Source of the DNA: Alginatibacterium sediminis
GTDB lineage: Bacteria > Pseudomonadota > Gammaproteobacteria > Enterobacterales > Celerinatantimonadaceae
Direction: 5' to 3'
Length of the DNA stretch: 64,000 nt
Assembly: GCF_003610775.1 (NCBI RefSeq)
Contig: NZ_RAQO01000009.1
Span: 186,001 to 250,000, forward strand
Part shown: positions 36,007-45,577 of the stretch, in pieces
Layout: every line of letters starts with the position of its first letter
Position numbering within the stretch: position 1 is the stretch's first letter
Position numbers and translations under genes: made by a program
The notes under the pieces: generated by a model
Databases searched by the model: none
Told to the model about the DNA's origin: nothing
The model's input: only the letters and a program-made list of their open reading frames with translations

Positions 36007-36399
36007 ATGAGCATGCAAGATCCTATTGCGGATATGTTGACTCGCATTCGCAACGGCCAATCAGCGTCTAAAGTATCAGTTTCCATGCCTTCATCTAAAG
36101 TGAAGGTTGCTATTGCTGGCCTTCTTAAAGAAGAAGGTTATGTAACTGACTTTGCTGTTACTGGTGACGTTAAGAAGTCATTAGAAGTTACCTTGAAATA
36201 TTTTGAAGGTAAAAAAGTAATCGAGAAAATTGAGCGCGTAAGCCGTCCAGGCCTACGTATTTATAAAGGCTCTAAAGACCTTCCAAAAGTTATGGGTGGT
36301 TTAGGCGTCGCAGTTATCTCAACATCAAAAGGCGTAATGTCTGACCGTGCCGCGCGTAAAGCGGGTATGGGCGGCGAAATCGTCTGCTATGTTGCTTAA
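36007..36399 (+). CDS. rpsH: 30S ribosomal protein S8
   Basis: S8 (130 residues), a 16S rRNA central-domain binder and, in E. coli, the autogenous repressor of the spc operon. [18 protein letters not shown] and the C-terminal [20 protein letters not shown] are diagnostic. It follows rpsN by 24 bases with a CGGAG ribosome-binding site. Length equals that of E. coli S8. Confidence 0.98.
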   Translation: MSMQDPIADMLTRIRNGQSASKVSVSMPSSKVKVAIAGLLKEEGYVTDFAVTGDVKKSLEVTLKYFEGKKVIEKIERVSRPGLRIYKGSKDLPKVMGGLGVAVISTSKGVMSDRAARKAGMGGEIVCYVA

Positions 36400-36414
36400 C
36401 CGGAGGTAGGTAAT

Positions 36415-36942
36415 ATGTCTCGAGTAGCTAAGGCTCCCGTTAGCATTCCTGCTGGTGTTGAAGTTTCTGTCAATGGACAGGAACTTACGGTTAAAGGCAG
36501 CAAGGCAACGCTAACCCGCGTTTTTAATAATGCGGTCGTAGTGACAAAAGAAGAAAACGAATTGAAGTTTGCTGTTGTTGAAGGTGGTGCTACGGCACAA
36601 GCGGGTACTGCCCGTGCACTTGCTAACAACATGGTTGTCGGCGTAACTGCTGGCTTCGAGAAAAAACTTCAGCTAAACGGTGTTGGTTATCGTGCTTCAG
36701 TTAAAGGTAATGTTGTTCACTTAACACTTGGGTTTTCACACCCAGTTGAGTACGCAATGCCTGAAGGCTTAAGTGTTGAATGTCCATCACAAACTGAAAT
36801 CGTACTGAAAGGTGCTGATAAGCAGGTTGTAGGCCAAGTCGCAGCGGATATTCGCGCGTTCCGTCCACCAGAGCCATATAAAGGCAAAGGTGTTCGTTAT
36901 GCTGACGAGAATGTCCGTCGTAAAGAGGCTAAGAAGAAGTAA
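36415..36942 (+). CDS. rplF: 50S ribosomal protein L6
   Basis: L6 (175 residues), located near the factor-binding site of the 50S subunit. Two repeated folds are visible; [20 protein letters not shown] and the C-terminal [16 protein letters not shown] are family marks. A CGGAGG ribosome-binding site precedes the ATG. Standard position between rpsH and rplR. Confidence 0.98.
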   Translation: MSRVAKAPVSIPAGVEVSVNGQELTVKGSKATLTRVFNNAVVVTKEENELKFAVVEGGATAQAGTARALANNMVVGVTAGFEKKLQLNGVGYRASVKGNVVHLTLGFSHPVEYAMPEGLSVECPSQTEIVLKGADKQVVGQVAADIRAFRPPEPYKGKGVRYADENVRRKEAKKK

Positions 36943-36951
36943 GGTAACACT

Positions 36952-37302
36952 ATGGAAAAGAAAATTGCTCGTCTACGTCGCTCAACTCGCGTACGTAAAG
37001 CTATGCAAGAGTTGGGTAAGACTCGCCTGGTGATTCACCGTACTCCGCGCCATATTTACGCGCAGGTGATCTCACCTGATGCGCAGGTTCTTGCCTCTGC
37101 ATCGACTGTCGACAAAACTGTTCGCGAAGCGTTAGAAAAAACCGGTAACATTGATGCAGCTAAAGCGGTGGGTAAAGCCATTGCAGAACGTGCTGCAGAA
37201 AAAGGTGTTACGCAGGTTGCTTTCGACCGCTCAGGATTTAAATATCACGGCCGTGTAGCTGCTCTTGCTGATGCAGCTCGTGAAGCTGGCCTTCAGTTCT
37301 AA
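36952..37302 (+). CDS. rplR: 50S ribosomal protein L18
   Basis: L18 (116 residues), which binds 5S rRNA with L5. The basic N-terminus [17 protein letters not shown] and the C-terminal [20 protein letters not shown] are diagnostic. It starts 9 bases after rplF with an AAGG ribosome-binding site. Confidence 0.98.
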   Translation: MEKKIARLRRSTRVRKAMQELGKTRLVIHRTPRHIYAQVISPDAQVLASASTVDKTVREALEKTGNIDAAKAVGKAIAERAAEKGVTQVAFDRSGFKYHGRVAALADAAREAGLQF

Positions 37303-37312
37303 GGATTGAATC

Positions 37313-37813
37313 ATGTCAAAATTTGAAGCTCAAACCGGTGATCTGAACGAAAAGCTAATCGCAGTAAACCGTGTATCAAAAGTTGTTAAAGGTGGTCGCA
37401 TCTTTAGCTTCACCGCTCTAACTGTAGTTGGCGACGGCAATGGCCGCGTTGGTTTCGGTTATGGTAAAGCGCGTGAAGTTCCAGCCGCTATTCAAAAAGC
37501 GATGGAAAAAGCTCGACGCAACCTAACTAGCGTTAAGTTGAACGGTACAACATTGCAACATCCTATTAAGGGTCGTCACTCTGGTTCGCGTGTTTACATG
37601 CAACCTGCATCAGAAGGTACTGGTATTATTGCCGGTGGTGCGATGCGTGCGGTTCTTGAGGTTGCTGGTGTACAAAACGTATTGTCAAAAGCATACGGTT
37701 CAACTAACCCAATTAACATCGTTCGCGCTACCATCGATGCTCTGGAAAATATGCATGCTCCAGAAGACGTCGCTGCCAAACGTGGCTTGAACGTTCAAGA
37801 CATTTTGGGGTAG
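37313..37813 (+). CDS. rpsE: 30S ribosomal protein S5
   Basis: S5 (166 residues), at the mRNA entry side and important for decoding accuracy. The double-stranded RNA-binding-like N-domain [20 protein letters not shown] and [18 protein letters not shown] are clear, as is [18 protein letters not shown]. Length matches E. coli. It starts 10 bases after rplR with AAGGA upstream. Confidence 0.98.
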   Translation: MSKFEAQTGDLNEKLIAVNRVSKVVKGGRIFSFTALTVVGDGNGRVGFGYGKAREVPAAIQKAMEKARRNLTSVKLNGTTLQHPIKGRHSGSRVYMQPASEGTGIIAGGAMRAVLEVAGVQNVLSKAYGSTNPINIVRATIDALENMHAPEDVAAKRGLNVQDILG

Positions 37814-37817
37814 GCAC

Positions 37818-38000
37818 ATGGCGAACACAATTAAAGTAACACAGACTAAAAGTGCTATCGGTCGTTTACCGAAGCACCGCGCCACTATTAAAGGGCTAGG
37901 TCTACGTAAAATTAATCACACTGTTGAGCTCGAGGATACTCCTTGCGTTCGCGGTATGATTAATAAAGTTTTTTACATGGTTAAGGTAGAGGGAGAATAA
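37818..38000 (+). CDS. rpmD: 50S ribosomal protein L30
   Basis: L30 (60 residues), a small 50S protein. [20 protein letters not shown] and [16 protein letters not shown] cover the whole domain. It starts 4 bases after rpsE and ends 2 bases before rplO, so the three are tightly coupled. Confidence 0.98.
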   Translation: MANTIKVTQTKSAIGRLPKHRATIKGLGLRKINHTVELEDTPCVRGMINKVFYMVKVEGE

Positions 38001-38002
38001 AA

Positions 38003-38437
38003 ATGCGTTTGAATACTCTTTCTCCAGCAGCAGGCTCTAAGCCTAATGCTAAACGTGTTGGTCGTGGTATTGGTTCAGGTTCGGGTAAAACCGCTGGCCG
38101 TGGTCACAAAGGGCAGAAAGCTCGCTCTGGTGGCGGTATCCGTCCAGGCTTCGAAGGCGGTCAAATGCCTTTGAAACAACGTTTGCCAAAATTTGGTTTT
38201 ACGTCACGTAAGTCACTAGTTTCTGCAGAAGTTCGCACTAGCGAGCTAGCAAAAGTAAGTGCTGACGTGGTAGATTTGGAAGCTTTGAAGGCAGCTGGTG
38301 TTATTACACGTAACATCAAGTTCGCTAAAATCGTTCTTTCAGGTGAAGTTACTTCACCAGTTACTCTTAAAGGCCTTAAAGCCACTAAGGGTGCGAAAGC
38401 TGCGATCGAAGCCGCCGGCGGTAAAATCGAGGAATAG
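38003..38437 (+). CDS. rplO: 50S ribosomal protein L15
   Basis: L15 (144 residues), a late-assembly 50S protein with a long glycine- and arginine-rich N-terminal extension ([20 protein letters not shown]). [20 protein letters not shown] is the standard start. A GGGAG ribosome-binding site lies in the end of rpmD. Confidence 0.98.
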   Translation: MRLNTLSPAAGSKPNAKRVGRGIGSGSGKTAGRGHKGQKARSGGGIRPGFEGGQMPLKQRLPKFGFTSRKSLVSAEVRTSELAKVSADVVDLEALKAAGVITRNIKFAKIVLSGEVTSPVTLKGLKATKGAKAAIEAAGGKIEE

Positions 38438-38445
38438 TACAAAAC

Positions 38446-39771
38446 ATGGCTAAAAAACCAGGAACAGCATCAGCAAATGCGCAGGGTGGTCTGAGCGAGC
38501 TTAAAAGTCGTTTACTTTTCGTGCTTGGGGCAATTATTGTCTTTCGTGCCGGCTCTTTCATTCCACTGCCTGGTATTGACGCCGCCGTACTAGCCGCAAT
38601 GTTTGAACAACAAAAAGGCACCATTCTGGAGATGTTTAACATGTTCTCCGGTGGTGCTCTTGAACGTGCTTCTATCATGGCGTTGGGCATTATGCCGTAT
38701 ATTTCGGCATCTATTATTGTCCAACTATTGACTGTAGTGCACCCGTCTCTCATGGAATTGAAAAAGGAAGGGGAGGCAGGGCGCCGTAAAATCAGTCAGT
38801 ACACACGATATGGCACGGTTGTTCTAGCAACGTTCCAAGCTATCGGTATTGCTACCGGTCTGCCAAGTATGGTCTCAGGTCTTGTTGTTAATCCAGGACC
38901 TGCTTTCTACTTTACGGCAGTCATCAGTTTGGTCACAGGAACAATGTTCCTGATGTGGTTAGGTGAGCAAATCACAGAACGCGGAATCGGCAACGGGATC
39001 TCGGTCCTTATTTTTGCTGGTATCGTGGCTGGATTACCTCCTGCTATTGGCCAAACGGCTGAGCAGGCGCGTCAAGGGGAGCTCCACTTGTTGGTGCTTC
39101 TGTTAATCGTCGCTGTGGTATTCGCTGTAACCTACTTTGTAGTGTTTGTAGAACGTGGACAACGACGTATTGTTGTTAACTACGCGAAACGACAACAGGG
39201 CCGTAAGGTCTTTGCTGCACAGAGTACACATTTGCCTTTGAAGCTGAATATGGCTGGGGTTATCCCCGCGATTTTCGCATCAAGCATTATTTTGTTTCCA
39301 GGAACCTTAGCTCAGTGGTTCGGTCAAAATGAGAGTCTTTCATTTTTATCGGATATTTCTTTAGCTTTGCAACCCGGACAACCACTTTATGTGTTACTAT
39401 ATGCGGCCGCTATAATCTTCTTCTGTTTCTTTTACACGGCGTTGGTTTTCAACCCGCGTGAAACTGCGGATAACTTGAAGAAAAGTGGTGCGTTTATTCC
39501 TGGGATTCGTCCTGGTGAACAAACGGCGCGATATATCGACAAAGTGATGACACGCTTAACCCTAGCTGGTGCTTTGTACATCACGTTTGTATGTTTAATT
39601 CCAGAGTTTATGATGATTGCAATGAGTGTACAGTTCTACTTCGGTGGAACATCGCTACTGATTGTTGTAGTTGTAATCATGGACTTTATGGCGCAGGTTC
39701 AGACCCATTTGATGTCTCATCAATATGAGTCGGTCCTGAAGAAAGCCAACCTTAAAGGGTATGGTCGCTAA
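38446..39771 (+). CDS. secY: protein translocase subunit SecY
   Basis: Central channel subunit of the Sec translocon (441 residues) with ten predicted membrane helices. [20 protein letters not shown] and IPLPGID near the start, the loop [20 protein letters not shown] near residue 345, and the ending KANLKGYGR are diagnostic. It lies in the spc operon between rplO and rpmJ as usual. It serves export of the many secreted and membrane proteins, including those of the polysaccharide locus. Confidence 0.98.
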   Translation: MAKKPGTASANAQGGLSELKSRLLFVLGAIIVFRAGSFIPLPGIDAAVLAAMFEQQKGTILEMFNMFSGGALERASIMALGIMPYISASIIVQLLTVVHPSLMELKKEGEAGRRKISQYTRYGTVVLATFQAIGIATGLPSMVSGLVVNPGPAFYFTAVISLVTGTMFLMWLGEQITERGIGNGISVLIFAGIVAGLPPAIGQTAEQARQGELHLLVLLLIVAVVFAVTYFVVFVERGQRRIVVNYAKRQQGRKVFAAQSTHLPLKLNMAGVIPAIFASSIILFPGTLAQWFGQNESLSFLSDISLALQPGQPLYVLLYAAAIIFFCFFYTALVFNPRETADNLKKSGAFIPGIRPGEQTARYIDKVMTRLTLAGALYITFVCLIPEFMMIAMSVQFYFGGTSLLIVVVVIMDFMAQVQTHLMSHQYESVLKKANLKGYGR

Positions 39772-39810
39772 GCGACCTACTTGTTGGTTTAACCTAACAC
39801 GGAGATAGCA

Positions 39811-39924
39811 ATGAAAGTTCGTGCTTCCGTTAAGAAAATATGTCGTAACTGCAAGGTTATTAAGCGCAACGGTGTTGTGCGTGTAATCTGCGAAGAGCCA
39901 AAGCACAAACAGCGCCAAGGCTAA
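39811..39924 (+). CDS. rpmJ: 50S ribosomal protein L36 (zinc-binding type)
   Basis: A 37-residue protein starting [20 protein letters not shown], found by reading the gap after secY. Its Cys residues in CRNC and VICEE plus a His near the end form the zinc ribbon of the C+ form of L36. A GGAG ribosome-binding site lies 7 bases before the ATG. It occupies its usual place between secY and rpsM. Confidence 0.97.
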   Translation: MKVRASVKKICRNCKVIKRNGVVRVICEEPKHKQRQG

Positions 39925-39958
39925 GCGACAAGTTTCAAGACATTATAGATTGCAATGT

Positions 39959-40015
39959 GGTCATCTGTTGAGTATCCTTACGGGCTTTTCGCAGATGGCC
40001 TTCGTTTAACACGAA
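39959..40015 (+). promoter_or_regulatory. alpha-operon leader structure before rpsM (probable S4 target)
   Basis: GGTCATCTG (39959-39967) pairs with CAGATGGCC (39992-40000) over nine positions with one G-U pair, and TTCGT (40001-40005) pairs with ACGAA (40011-40015) right after. In E. coli the same place holds the pseudoknot through which S4 represses rpsM-rpsK-rpsD-rpoA-rplQ. The position and hairpin agree with that element; the pseudoknot itself was not modelled. Confidence 0.5.
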
Positions 40016-40032
40016 AATATAGGAGTGTGCCA

Positions 40033-40389
40033 ATGGCCCGTATAGCCGGCATTAACATTCCTGATCAGAAACACGCAGTTATCGCTTTAACTGCAATCTT
40101 TGGCATCGGTTTAACCCGTTCACAAAAAATTTGTGCGGCGGCCGGTATTGCTGAAGATGTTAAGATCAGAGAATTAACTGAATCACAAATTGATGTACTT
40201 CGTGACGAAGTAGCTAAATTCACCGTTGAAGGTGATCTACGTCGTGAAGTATCAATGAACATAAAACGTTTGATGGACCTGGGTTGTAATCGTGGTCTTC
40301 GTCATCGTCGTAGCTTGCCTGTTCGTGGCCAGCGCACTAAAACTAATGCGCGCACCCGTAAAGGTCCACGCAAAGCAATTAAAAAGTAG
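40033..40389 (+). CDS. rpsM: 30S ribosomal protein S13
   Basis: S13 (118 residues) of the 30S head, contacting the 50S subunit and P-site t[22 protein letters not shown] is the standard start; the ATG at 40033 has AGGAG upstream, so the longer in-frame start at 39955 is rejected. The C-terminal [19 protein letters not shown] tail is typical. First gene of the alpha operon. Confidence 0.98.
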   Translation: MARIAGINIPDQKHAVIALTAIFGIGLTRSQKICAAAGIAEDVKIRELTESQIDVLRDEVAKFTVEGDLRREVSMNIKRLMDLGCNRGLRHRRSLPVRGQRTKTNARTRKGPRKAIKK

Positions 40390-40401
40390 TGGTGAAGACA
40401 A

Positions 40402-40791
40402 ATGGCTAAGACCCCAACTCGCGCTAAAAAACGCGTCAAAAAGCAAGTTGCTGACGGCATGGCTCATATCCATGCATCGTTCAACAACACTATTGTTACT
40501 ATTACTGACCGCCAAGGTAATGCTCTCTCTTGGGCAACTGCTGGTGGCTCTGGTTTCCGTGGTTCACGTAAATCTACTCCGTTCGCAGCACAAGTTGCCG
40601 CTGAACGTGCAGCCGAAGCTGCTAAAGACTACGGTCTTAAGAATGTAGAAGTATTCGTAAACGGACCAGGTCCAGGTCGTGAGTCATCAATTCGTGCGTT
40701 ACATGCGGCAGGTTTCCGCGTGACTAACATCACTGATGTGACTCCGATCCCACACAACGGTTGTCGTCCACCTAAGAAACGTCGCGTATAG
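40402..40791 (+). CDS. rpsK: 30S ribosomal protein S11
   Basis: S11 (129 residues) of the 30S platform, near the E site. [40 protein letters not shown] and the ending [12 protein letters not shown] are diagnostic. It follows rpsM by 12 bases. Confidence 0.98.
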   Translation: MAKTPTRAKKRVKKQVADGMAHIHASFNNTIVTITDRQGNALSWATAGGSGFRGSRKSTPFAAQVAAERAAEAAKDYGLKNVEVFVNGPGPGRESSIRALHAAGFRVTNITDVTPIPHNGCRPPKKRRV

Positions 40792-40817
40792 TTTCTGGAT
40801 AGATTGGAGAAAGAAAA

Positions 40818-41438
40818 ATGGCAAGATATTTAGGCCCTAAGCTTAAACTTAGCCGCCGCGAAGGCACCGATCTTTTCTTGAAAAGTGGTGTTCGAGCGAT
40901 CGACTCAAAGTGTAAGTTAGAAAACGCACCTGGTCAGCATGGTGCACGTAAACCTCGTCTTTCAGACTTTGGTTTGCAACTACGTGAAAAGCAAAAAGTT
41001 CGTCGTTTATATGGCGTTCTTGAAAAGCAATTTCGCAATTATTACAAAGCTGCTGCTAGCCAAAAAGGCAACACTGGTGAGAACCTGTTGCAATTGCTAG
41101 AAAGCCGTTTAGATAACGTCGTTTATCGTCTAGGTTTTGGTTCAACTCGTGCAGAATCACGTCAGTTGGTAAGCCATAAAGCTATCCTAGTTAATGGTAA
41201 AGTGGTGAACATACCTTCTTATAAGGTTTTGCCAGAAGATGCTATTAGTATTCGTGAGAAATCTAAGAAGCAAGCGCGTATCGCTGGTGCTCTTGAGATT
41301 GCTGGTCAACGTGAGAAGCCGACTTGGACTGAAGTTGATGCTTCTAAAATGGAAGGTGTGTTTAAACGTCTTCCTGAGCGCGCTGACTTATCTGCGGATA
41401 TCAACGAACAGCTGATCGTCGAACTTTACTCTAAGTAA
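40818..41438 (+). CDS. rpsD: 30S ribosomal protein S4
   Basis: S4 (206 residues), a primary 16S rRNA binder and, in E. coli, the repressor of the alpha operon. [38 protein letters not shown] and the S4 RNA-binding domain ([14 protein letters not shown]) match E. coli S4 almost residue for residue. A single N-terminal Cys marks the zinc-free form. AGAAAG and GGAG elements lie before the ATG. Confidence 0.98.
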   Translation: MARYLGPKLKLSRREGTDLFLKSGVRAIDSKCKLENAPGQHGARKPRLSDFGLQLREKQKVRRLYGVLEKQFRNYYKAAASQKGNTGENLLQLLESRLDNVVYRLGFGSTRAESRQLVSHKAILVNGKVVNIPSYKVLPEDAISIREKSKKQARIAGALEIAGQREKPTWTEVDASKMEGVFKRLPERADLSADINEQLIVELYSK

Positions 41439-41461
41439 AGTTGAACTAGAGAGAGGACAAA

Positions 41462-42448
41462 ATGCAGGCTTCTGTAACAGAGTTTCTAAAACCACGGCTC
41501 GTCGATATCGATACCGACAGCCCTACTCGTGCAAAAGTAACCCTAGAACCTTTAGAGCGTGGCTTCGGTCATACTTTGGGAAATGCTTTGCGCCGTATCT
41601 TGTTGTCATCTATGCCAGGTTGTGCAGTGACAGCAGCGGAGATCGATGGTGTATTGCATGAGTACAGCAGCAAGGAAGGCGTTCAAGAAGATATTCTTGA
41701 AATCCTTTTGAACCTAAAAGGTATCGCTGTCAAATTAGAAGGTAAGGATGAAGCTATGCTCACTCTTACCAAGTCTGGTGCAGGCCCTGTTGTTGCAGGT
41801 GACATCGCCGCTTTAGACGGTGTTGAGATCGCAAATCCTGAACACGTAATCTGCCACCTGAGTAGCAATGCTGATATCAGTATGCGAATCAAGGTAGAAC
41901 GTGGACGTGGTTTCGTTCCAGCTTCAGCTCGCGTTCATTCTGAAGATGAAGAGCGTCCGATTGGTCGTCTACTAGTAGATGCTGCGTATAGCCCGATTAC
42001 GCGCATTGCCTACAATGTAGAGGCTGCCCGTGTTGAACAACGTACTGACTTAGATAAGTTGGTAATCGACATGGAAACAAACGGCACTCTTGATCCAGAA
42101 GAAGCGATTCGTCGCAGTGCGACAATCTTGGCCGAGCAACTGGCTGCATTCGTTGACCTGAGTATTGTCAGTGAACCGGATGAGAAAGAAGAGAAGCCAG
42201 AATTTGATCCAATCCTGCTTCGTCCTGTTGACGATCTAGAGTTGACAGTTCGCTCTGCTAACTGTTTGAAGGCAGAAGCGATTCACTATATTGGTGATCT
42301 AGTACAGCGTACAGAAGTTGAACTTCTTAAAACGCCTAACCTTGGTAAGAAGTCATTGACTGAAATCAAGGATGTACTAGCGTCTCGTGGACTTTCTCTA
42401 GGCATGCGCCTAGAAAATTGGCCACCTGAGAGCATTACTGAAAAGTAA
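41462..42448 (+). CDS. rpoA: RNA polymerase alpha subunit
   Basis: Alpha subunit of RNA polymerase (328 residues). The N-terminal dimerisation domain shows [20 protein letters not shown] and [16 protein letters not shown]; the C-terminal domain that binds UP elements and activators shows [20 protein letters not shown] and the helix [16 protein letters not shown]. Length is close to E. coli (329). It lies in the alpha operon between rpsD and rplQ with AGAGAGG upstream. Confidence 0.98.
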   Translation: MQASVTEFLKPRLVDIDTDSPTRAKVTLEPLERGFGHTLGNALRRILLSSMPGCAVTAAEIDGVLHEYSSKEGVQEDILEILLNLKGIAVKLEGKDEAMLTLTKSGAGPVVAGDIAALDGVEIANPEHVICHLSSNADISMRIKVERGRGFVPASARVHSEDEERPIGRLLVDAAYSPITRIAYNVEAARVEQRTDLDKLVIDMETNGTLDPEEAIRRSATILAEQLAAFVDLSIVSEPDEKEEKPEFDPILLRPVDDLELTVRSANCLKAEAIHYIGDLVQRTEVELLKTPNLGKKSLTEIKDVLASRGLSLGMRLENWPPESITEK

Positions 42449-42489
42449 TTGATCACAAGTTTTAACATCTAATTTAGAAGGATTAGGTC

Positions 42490-42882
42490 ATGCGCCATCG
42501 TAAGAGTGGTCGTCAATTGAACCGGAACAGCAGCCACCGTAAGGCTATGTTCCGTAATATGGCCAGTTCATTGGTTCGCCATGAAGTTATCAAGACAACA
42601 TTGCCGAAAGCAAAAGAGCTTCGTCGTGTTGTTGAGCCGCTAATCACATTAGCGAAAAATGACAGTGTAGCTAACCGTCGTCTAGCTTTTGCTCGTACTC
42701 GCGATGCAGAAGTAGTCGGCAAATTGTTCACTGAAATTGGTCCACGTTATCAAGAACGCCCAGGTGGTTACACCCGTATTCTTAAGTGTGGTTTCCGTGC
42801 TGGTGATAACGCTCCAATGGCTTTCATTGAACTTGTTGGACGTCCAGAAGTTGAAGAAGTAGTAGAAGACGCTGCTGAGTAA
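42490..42882 (+). CDS. rplQ: 50S ribosomal protein L17
   Basis: L17 (130 residues), near the polypeptide exit tunnel. [20 protein letters not shown] and [20 protein letters not shown] are diagnostic. The C-terminal tail is acidic. An AAGGA ribosome-binding site precedes the ATG. Last gene of the ribosomal cluster, followed by a strong terminator. Confidence 0.98.
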   Translation: MRHRKSGRQLNRNSSHRKAMFRNMASSLVRHEVIKTTLPKAKELRRVVEPLITLAKNDSVANRRLAFARTRDAEVVGKLFTEIGPRYQERPGGYTRILKCGFRAGDNAPMAFIELVGRPEVEEVVEDAAE

Positions 42883-42901
42883 ACCTCTGAGATAACATAT
42901 C

Positions 42902-42929
42902 AAAAACCGAGCTTAGGCTCGGTTTTTTT
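42902..42929 (+). terminator. Rho-independent terminator of the ribosomal cluster
   Basis: ACCGAGC and GCTCGGT flank the loop TTAG, with A before and seven T after (to 42929). A textbook intrinsic terminator 20 bases after rplQ. Confidence 0.93.
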
Positions 42930-43060
42930 ATGTCTGAAAAACGAGGGACATAATAAGATATGTGGTGTTTAGCAAGCGTTGAAGGGCTGATGATAGCTGT
43001 AAGCATCGAAATGTGAAGATGCTATATAGGTTTTTTAAGTTTTATCAAACGCGCAACTTT

Positions 43061-43105
43061 GCTTGGTGATATAAGCAAGCTAGTGCTTACAAAGAGGCAC
43101 TAGCT
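43061..43105. terminator. alternative overlapping hairpins after the HD-GYP gene
   Basis: AGCTAGTGC (43078-43086) pairs exactly with GCACTAGCT (43097-43105); GCTTG (43061-43065) can instead pair with CAAGC (43076-43080), sharing bases with the first stem. Neither has a T-tract on the minus strand. Probably the 3' end of the minus-strand transcript, but the mechanism is unclear. Confidence 0.4.
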
Positions 43106-43114
43106 CTATATCGG

Positions 43115-44374
43115 TTATTTACCAGCACTGTAATAGTAATTTGCTCTCAAACGAGGACTTAAATATTCGCAAACGTCTTGTTCCAATGTGGAAGGTTTTA
43201 GAGCTTTTTCAATTGATAAGCCTTCGGTTTCTAAGTCAACAATTGGAGCTTGGTCTTTAGGTACGTTCTCATCATAGACCTGCACTGTTGGGTACAACAA
43301 ACGTTTAGAATTTACAGATAATACGATACCAATTTGGCCTGAGCTTAGCTCAACGATACTACCTGGTGGATAGATCCCTAACAAGCGTATTAGTACCCCA
43401 AGAAATTGAGTATTAAGTTGTTCTTTACGGTTCTTAAACAGATAAGAAATGACGGTAAACGGGATACGAGCTTTACTCGGATCATCGGGGTGGCAGAGGC
43501 TATCATAGTCATTCACAATGGTAATAATTTGCGAATATTTTAGGATTTTGTTCTTTTTAAGCCCCAAGGGATAACCACTGCCATCAAGGTATTCGTGATG
43601 TTGGCTAGCAACAATCCTAACTTTATCTGGTACATAATCCCCAAGATTCAGAATGTCAGCACCATACTTCGTATGCATTTTTAGTAGGTTGCGTTCTTGC
43701 TTACTTAAGGGTGTGGTTTTACGTAATATTTGTGATGGGATCTTAATTTTACCCACATCGTGAATCAGACCTGCCATCCCGACTTCGCCGACTTCCTTCT
43801 TAGTGAGGCCGGCAGCATTGGCAAGCATCATCCCAAGTAAGGATACATTTAGACTATGATAGTAAAAGTTATCTTGGTCTTTGCCATCACCCATAAGGTG
43901 TAATATAAGACCGCTTCCCCCACTAATGTCTTCCGCCATCGCGTCAATGAGTTGTTGAGCATCACCGATTGCGTTTAATGGCCTATCTTTTAGTTTCTTC
44001 ATTACTGAGCGCACTTGGGACACTGAGCGGTCAAACTCTTTTTCAACTTTTTGCAAATCGCGGCGATAGGTTTTGAGATCTTCGATGCGTTGCTTTTTCT
44101 CTTTCCACAAGGCTTGCTGTGCATCGTCAGCGCTCATTTTTTTATCTTCGTCTGTCCCAGGCTTGGCTACTTCGCTTAGAGGAAGAGGTGCGCAGGCGCT
44201 TTTACCGGGTACAACTGTAACCCGTTCTAAGCCTAGACTGCGTATAACCGCAATTTGCCCTTCATCGCGTATTTTAAAGTTAGAGAACATAAATGGGTGC
44301 TCGCCCCATTTAGAGGGCAATTTTACGTAGATACCGACCTGTAGTCGGCTAACCTCGAGCTGTATTTCAGACAT
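43115..44374 (-). CDS. HD-GYP domain protein with N-terminal DUF3391, probable cyclic-di-GMP phosphodiesterase
   Basis: Cytoplasmic protein of about 419 residues. The N-terminal 100 residues match the DUF3391 domain (VSRLQVGIYVKLP, HPFMFSNFKIRD). The HD-GYP domain has the metal-binding HDVGKIKIP, a following MHTKYG, and HHEYLDGSGYPLGL with the GYP signature and second-shell His intact, so activity is likely. Such enzymes break down cyclic di-GMP, a signal that often controls exopolysaccharide. ATG at 44374 is preferred to the in-frame TTG at 44392. It is a single-gene unit, divergent from metA. Link to the polysaccharide locus is only an inference from family role. Confidence 0.9.
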   Translation of the reverse strand: MSEIQLEVSRLQVGIYVKLPSKWGEHPFMFSNFKIRDEGQIAVIRSLGLERVTVVPGKSACAPLPLSEVAKPGTDEDKKMSADDAQQALWKEKKQRIEDLKTYRRDLQKVEKEFDRSVSQVRSVMKKLKDRPLNAIGDAQQLIDAMAEDISGGSGLILHLMGDGKDQDNFYYHSLNVSLLGMMLANAAGLTKKEVGEVGMAGLIHDVGKIKIPSQILRKTTPLSKQERNLLKMHTKYGADILNLGDYVPDKVRIVASQHHEYLDGSGYPLGLKKNKILKYSQIITIVNDYDSLCHPDDPSKARIPFTVISYLFKNRKEQLNTQFLGVLIRLLGIYPPGSIVELSSGQIGIVLSVNSKRLLYPTVQVYDENVPKDQAPIVDLETEGLSIEKALKPSTLEQDVCEYLSPRLRANYYYSAGK

Positions 44375-44510
44375 TGGTACCCAATACGACAATTAATTAG
44401 GCGAATATAATGCAGGCATAATATCGAATCTGCGGCTTCTGTTCTCTGCTTTCTATCAAAACTTAGATTTATTTATAAGGATTGATTATGAACTAAATGA
44501 AATGCTCTCA

Positions 44511-44529
44511 AGTTGAGATAATCTCAACT
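44511..44529. promoter_or_regulatory. perfect 19-base palindrome upstream of metA
   Basis: AGTTGAGAT-A-ATCTCAACT is a perfect inverted repeat with 9-base arms. It ends exactly where the -35 box of the metA promoter begins, the position of an activator site such as that of MetR. The core TGAG-N5-CTCA differs from the E. coli MetR consensus TGAA-N5-TTCA, so the binding protein is uncertain. It could also serve the divergent HD-GYP gene. Confidence 0.6.
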
Positions 44530-44556
44530 AGACAAACGCATTCACATATATAGAAT
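44529..44556 (+). promoter_or_regulatory. metA promoter
   Basis: -35 TAGACA (44529-44534), a 16-base spacer and -10 TAGAAT (44551-44556); each box matches sigma-70 consensus in five of six positions. The start site would fall inside the MetJ-like boxes. Confidence 0.65.
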
Positions 44557-44580
44557 GGACGTTTAGATGGCTAGACATCG
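44557..44580 (+). promoter_or_regulatory. three tandem MetJ-like boxes
   Basis: Three contiguous 8-base units, GGACGTTT, AGATGGCT and AGACATCG, each match the met-box consensus AGACGTCT at six of eight positions. They start right after the -10 box and cover the likely transcription start, a typical repressor position. MetJ binds two or more adjacent boxes with S-adenosylmethionine as co-repressor. No metJ gene is in the window. Confidence 0.65.
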
Positions 44581-44596
44581 ATAGGAGTCATTCAGT

Positions 44597-45526
44597 ATGC
44601 CAATTCGTATCCCGGACCTATTACCCGCGGCTGATGTGTTGAGAAGTGAAAATATCTTTGTGATGCCTGAAAGTCGGGCTTCGACGCAAAATATTCGCCC
44701 TTTGGAGGTCATTCTCCTAAATTTGATGCCAAAAAAAATCGAAACTGAAAATCAGATTCTCCGGCTATTGTCGAATACACCGCTTCAAGTGAATATTAAA
44801 CTTTTGCGCATTGATTCGCGAGTATCGAAAAACACACCCAAGGCCCACATTGATAGCTTCTATCGTGATTTTGACAAAATAAAAACTCAAAACTTTGATG
44901 GTTTAATTATCACTGGTGCTCCCTTAGGGCAAGTTGATTTCGAAGACGTTTATTACTGGGAACAGATTAAAGAGATTATCGATTGGTCCTGTGAGCATGT
45001 CACTTCAACTCTATTTTTATGCTGGGCTGCTCAAGCCGCTTTATACCACCTTTATGGTATGGAGAAAAAAACACGCGATACCAAGCTCTCAGGTGTTTAT
45101 CAGCACCGAACTTTGCATCCCCAAAATCCATTGCTGAGAGGCTTTGACGATATGTTTTGGGCACCCCTGTCACGTTATGCAGAGTTTTCGGCTTTGTCGA
45201 TTGAGCAACAAAGCGATTTGTTAGTTCTTGCCGACAATCAGACTGCCGGAACCTATCTTGCGGCGAGTACCGACTTTAGACAAATATATATAACGGGTCA
45301 TCCTGAATATGATGTCGACACCCTCGATCAAGAATATCGGCGAGACTTAAGTGAGGGACTTGAGCCTGTACTACCAGAGAACTATTATAGCGATAACGAT
45401 GTCACTAAGCCTCCGGTAGCGAGTTGGCGCAGCCACGGGCATTTACTATATGCCAATTGGTTAAATTATTGCGTTTACCAGCAAACTCCATACGACTTAC
45501 ATAGCCTCACGCCGCGCAGCGAATAA
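44597..45526 (+). CDS. metA: homoserine O-succinyltransferase
   Basis: First enzyme of methionine synthesis from homoserine, cytoplasmic, 309 residues as in E. coli. The chain is close to E. coli MetA from [20 protein letters not shown] on. The acyl-accepting Cys142 lies in [15 protein letters not shown], and the His and Glu of the triad in [31 protein letters not shown] is a family block. An AGGAG ribosome-binding site lies 9 bases before the ATG. MetJ-like boxes stand upstream and metH follows, so the pair is likely one methionine-repressed unit. Confidence 0.97.
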   Translation: MPIRIPDLLPAADVLRSENIFVMPESRASTQNIRPLEVILLNLMPKKIETENQILRLLSNTPLQVNIKLLRIDSRVSKNTPKAHIDSFYRDFDKIKTQNFDGLIITGAPLGQVDFEDVYYWEQIKEIIDWSCEHVTSTLFLCWAAQAALYHLYGMEKKTRDTKLSGVYQHRTLHPQNPLLRGFDDMFWAPLSRYAEFSALSIEQQSDLLVLADNQTAGTYLAASTDFRQIYITGHPEYDVDTLDQEYRRDLSEGLEPVLPENYYSDNDVTKPPVASWRSHGHLLYANWLNYCVYQQTPYDLHSLTPRSE

Positions 45527-45577
45527 GGCACAGAATTTTCGACGCCAGTGCGTCACGTACCAAGGAAGTATCAACAC

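Noticed and set aside
45527-45577. Cobalamin or SAM riboswitch before metH
   Set aside because: Only 51 bases separate metA and metH, with one 5-bp hairpin; too short for these riboswitches.
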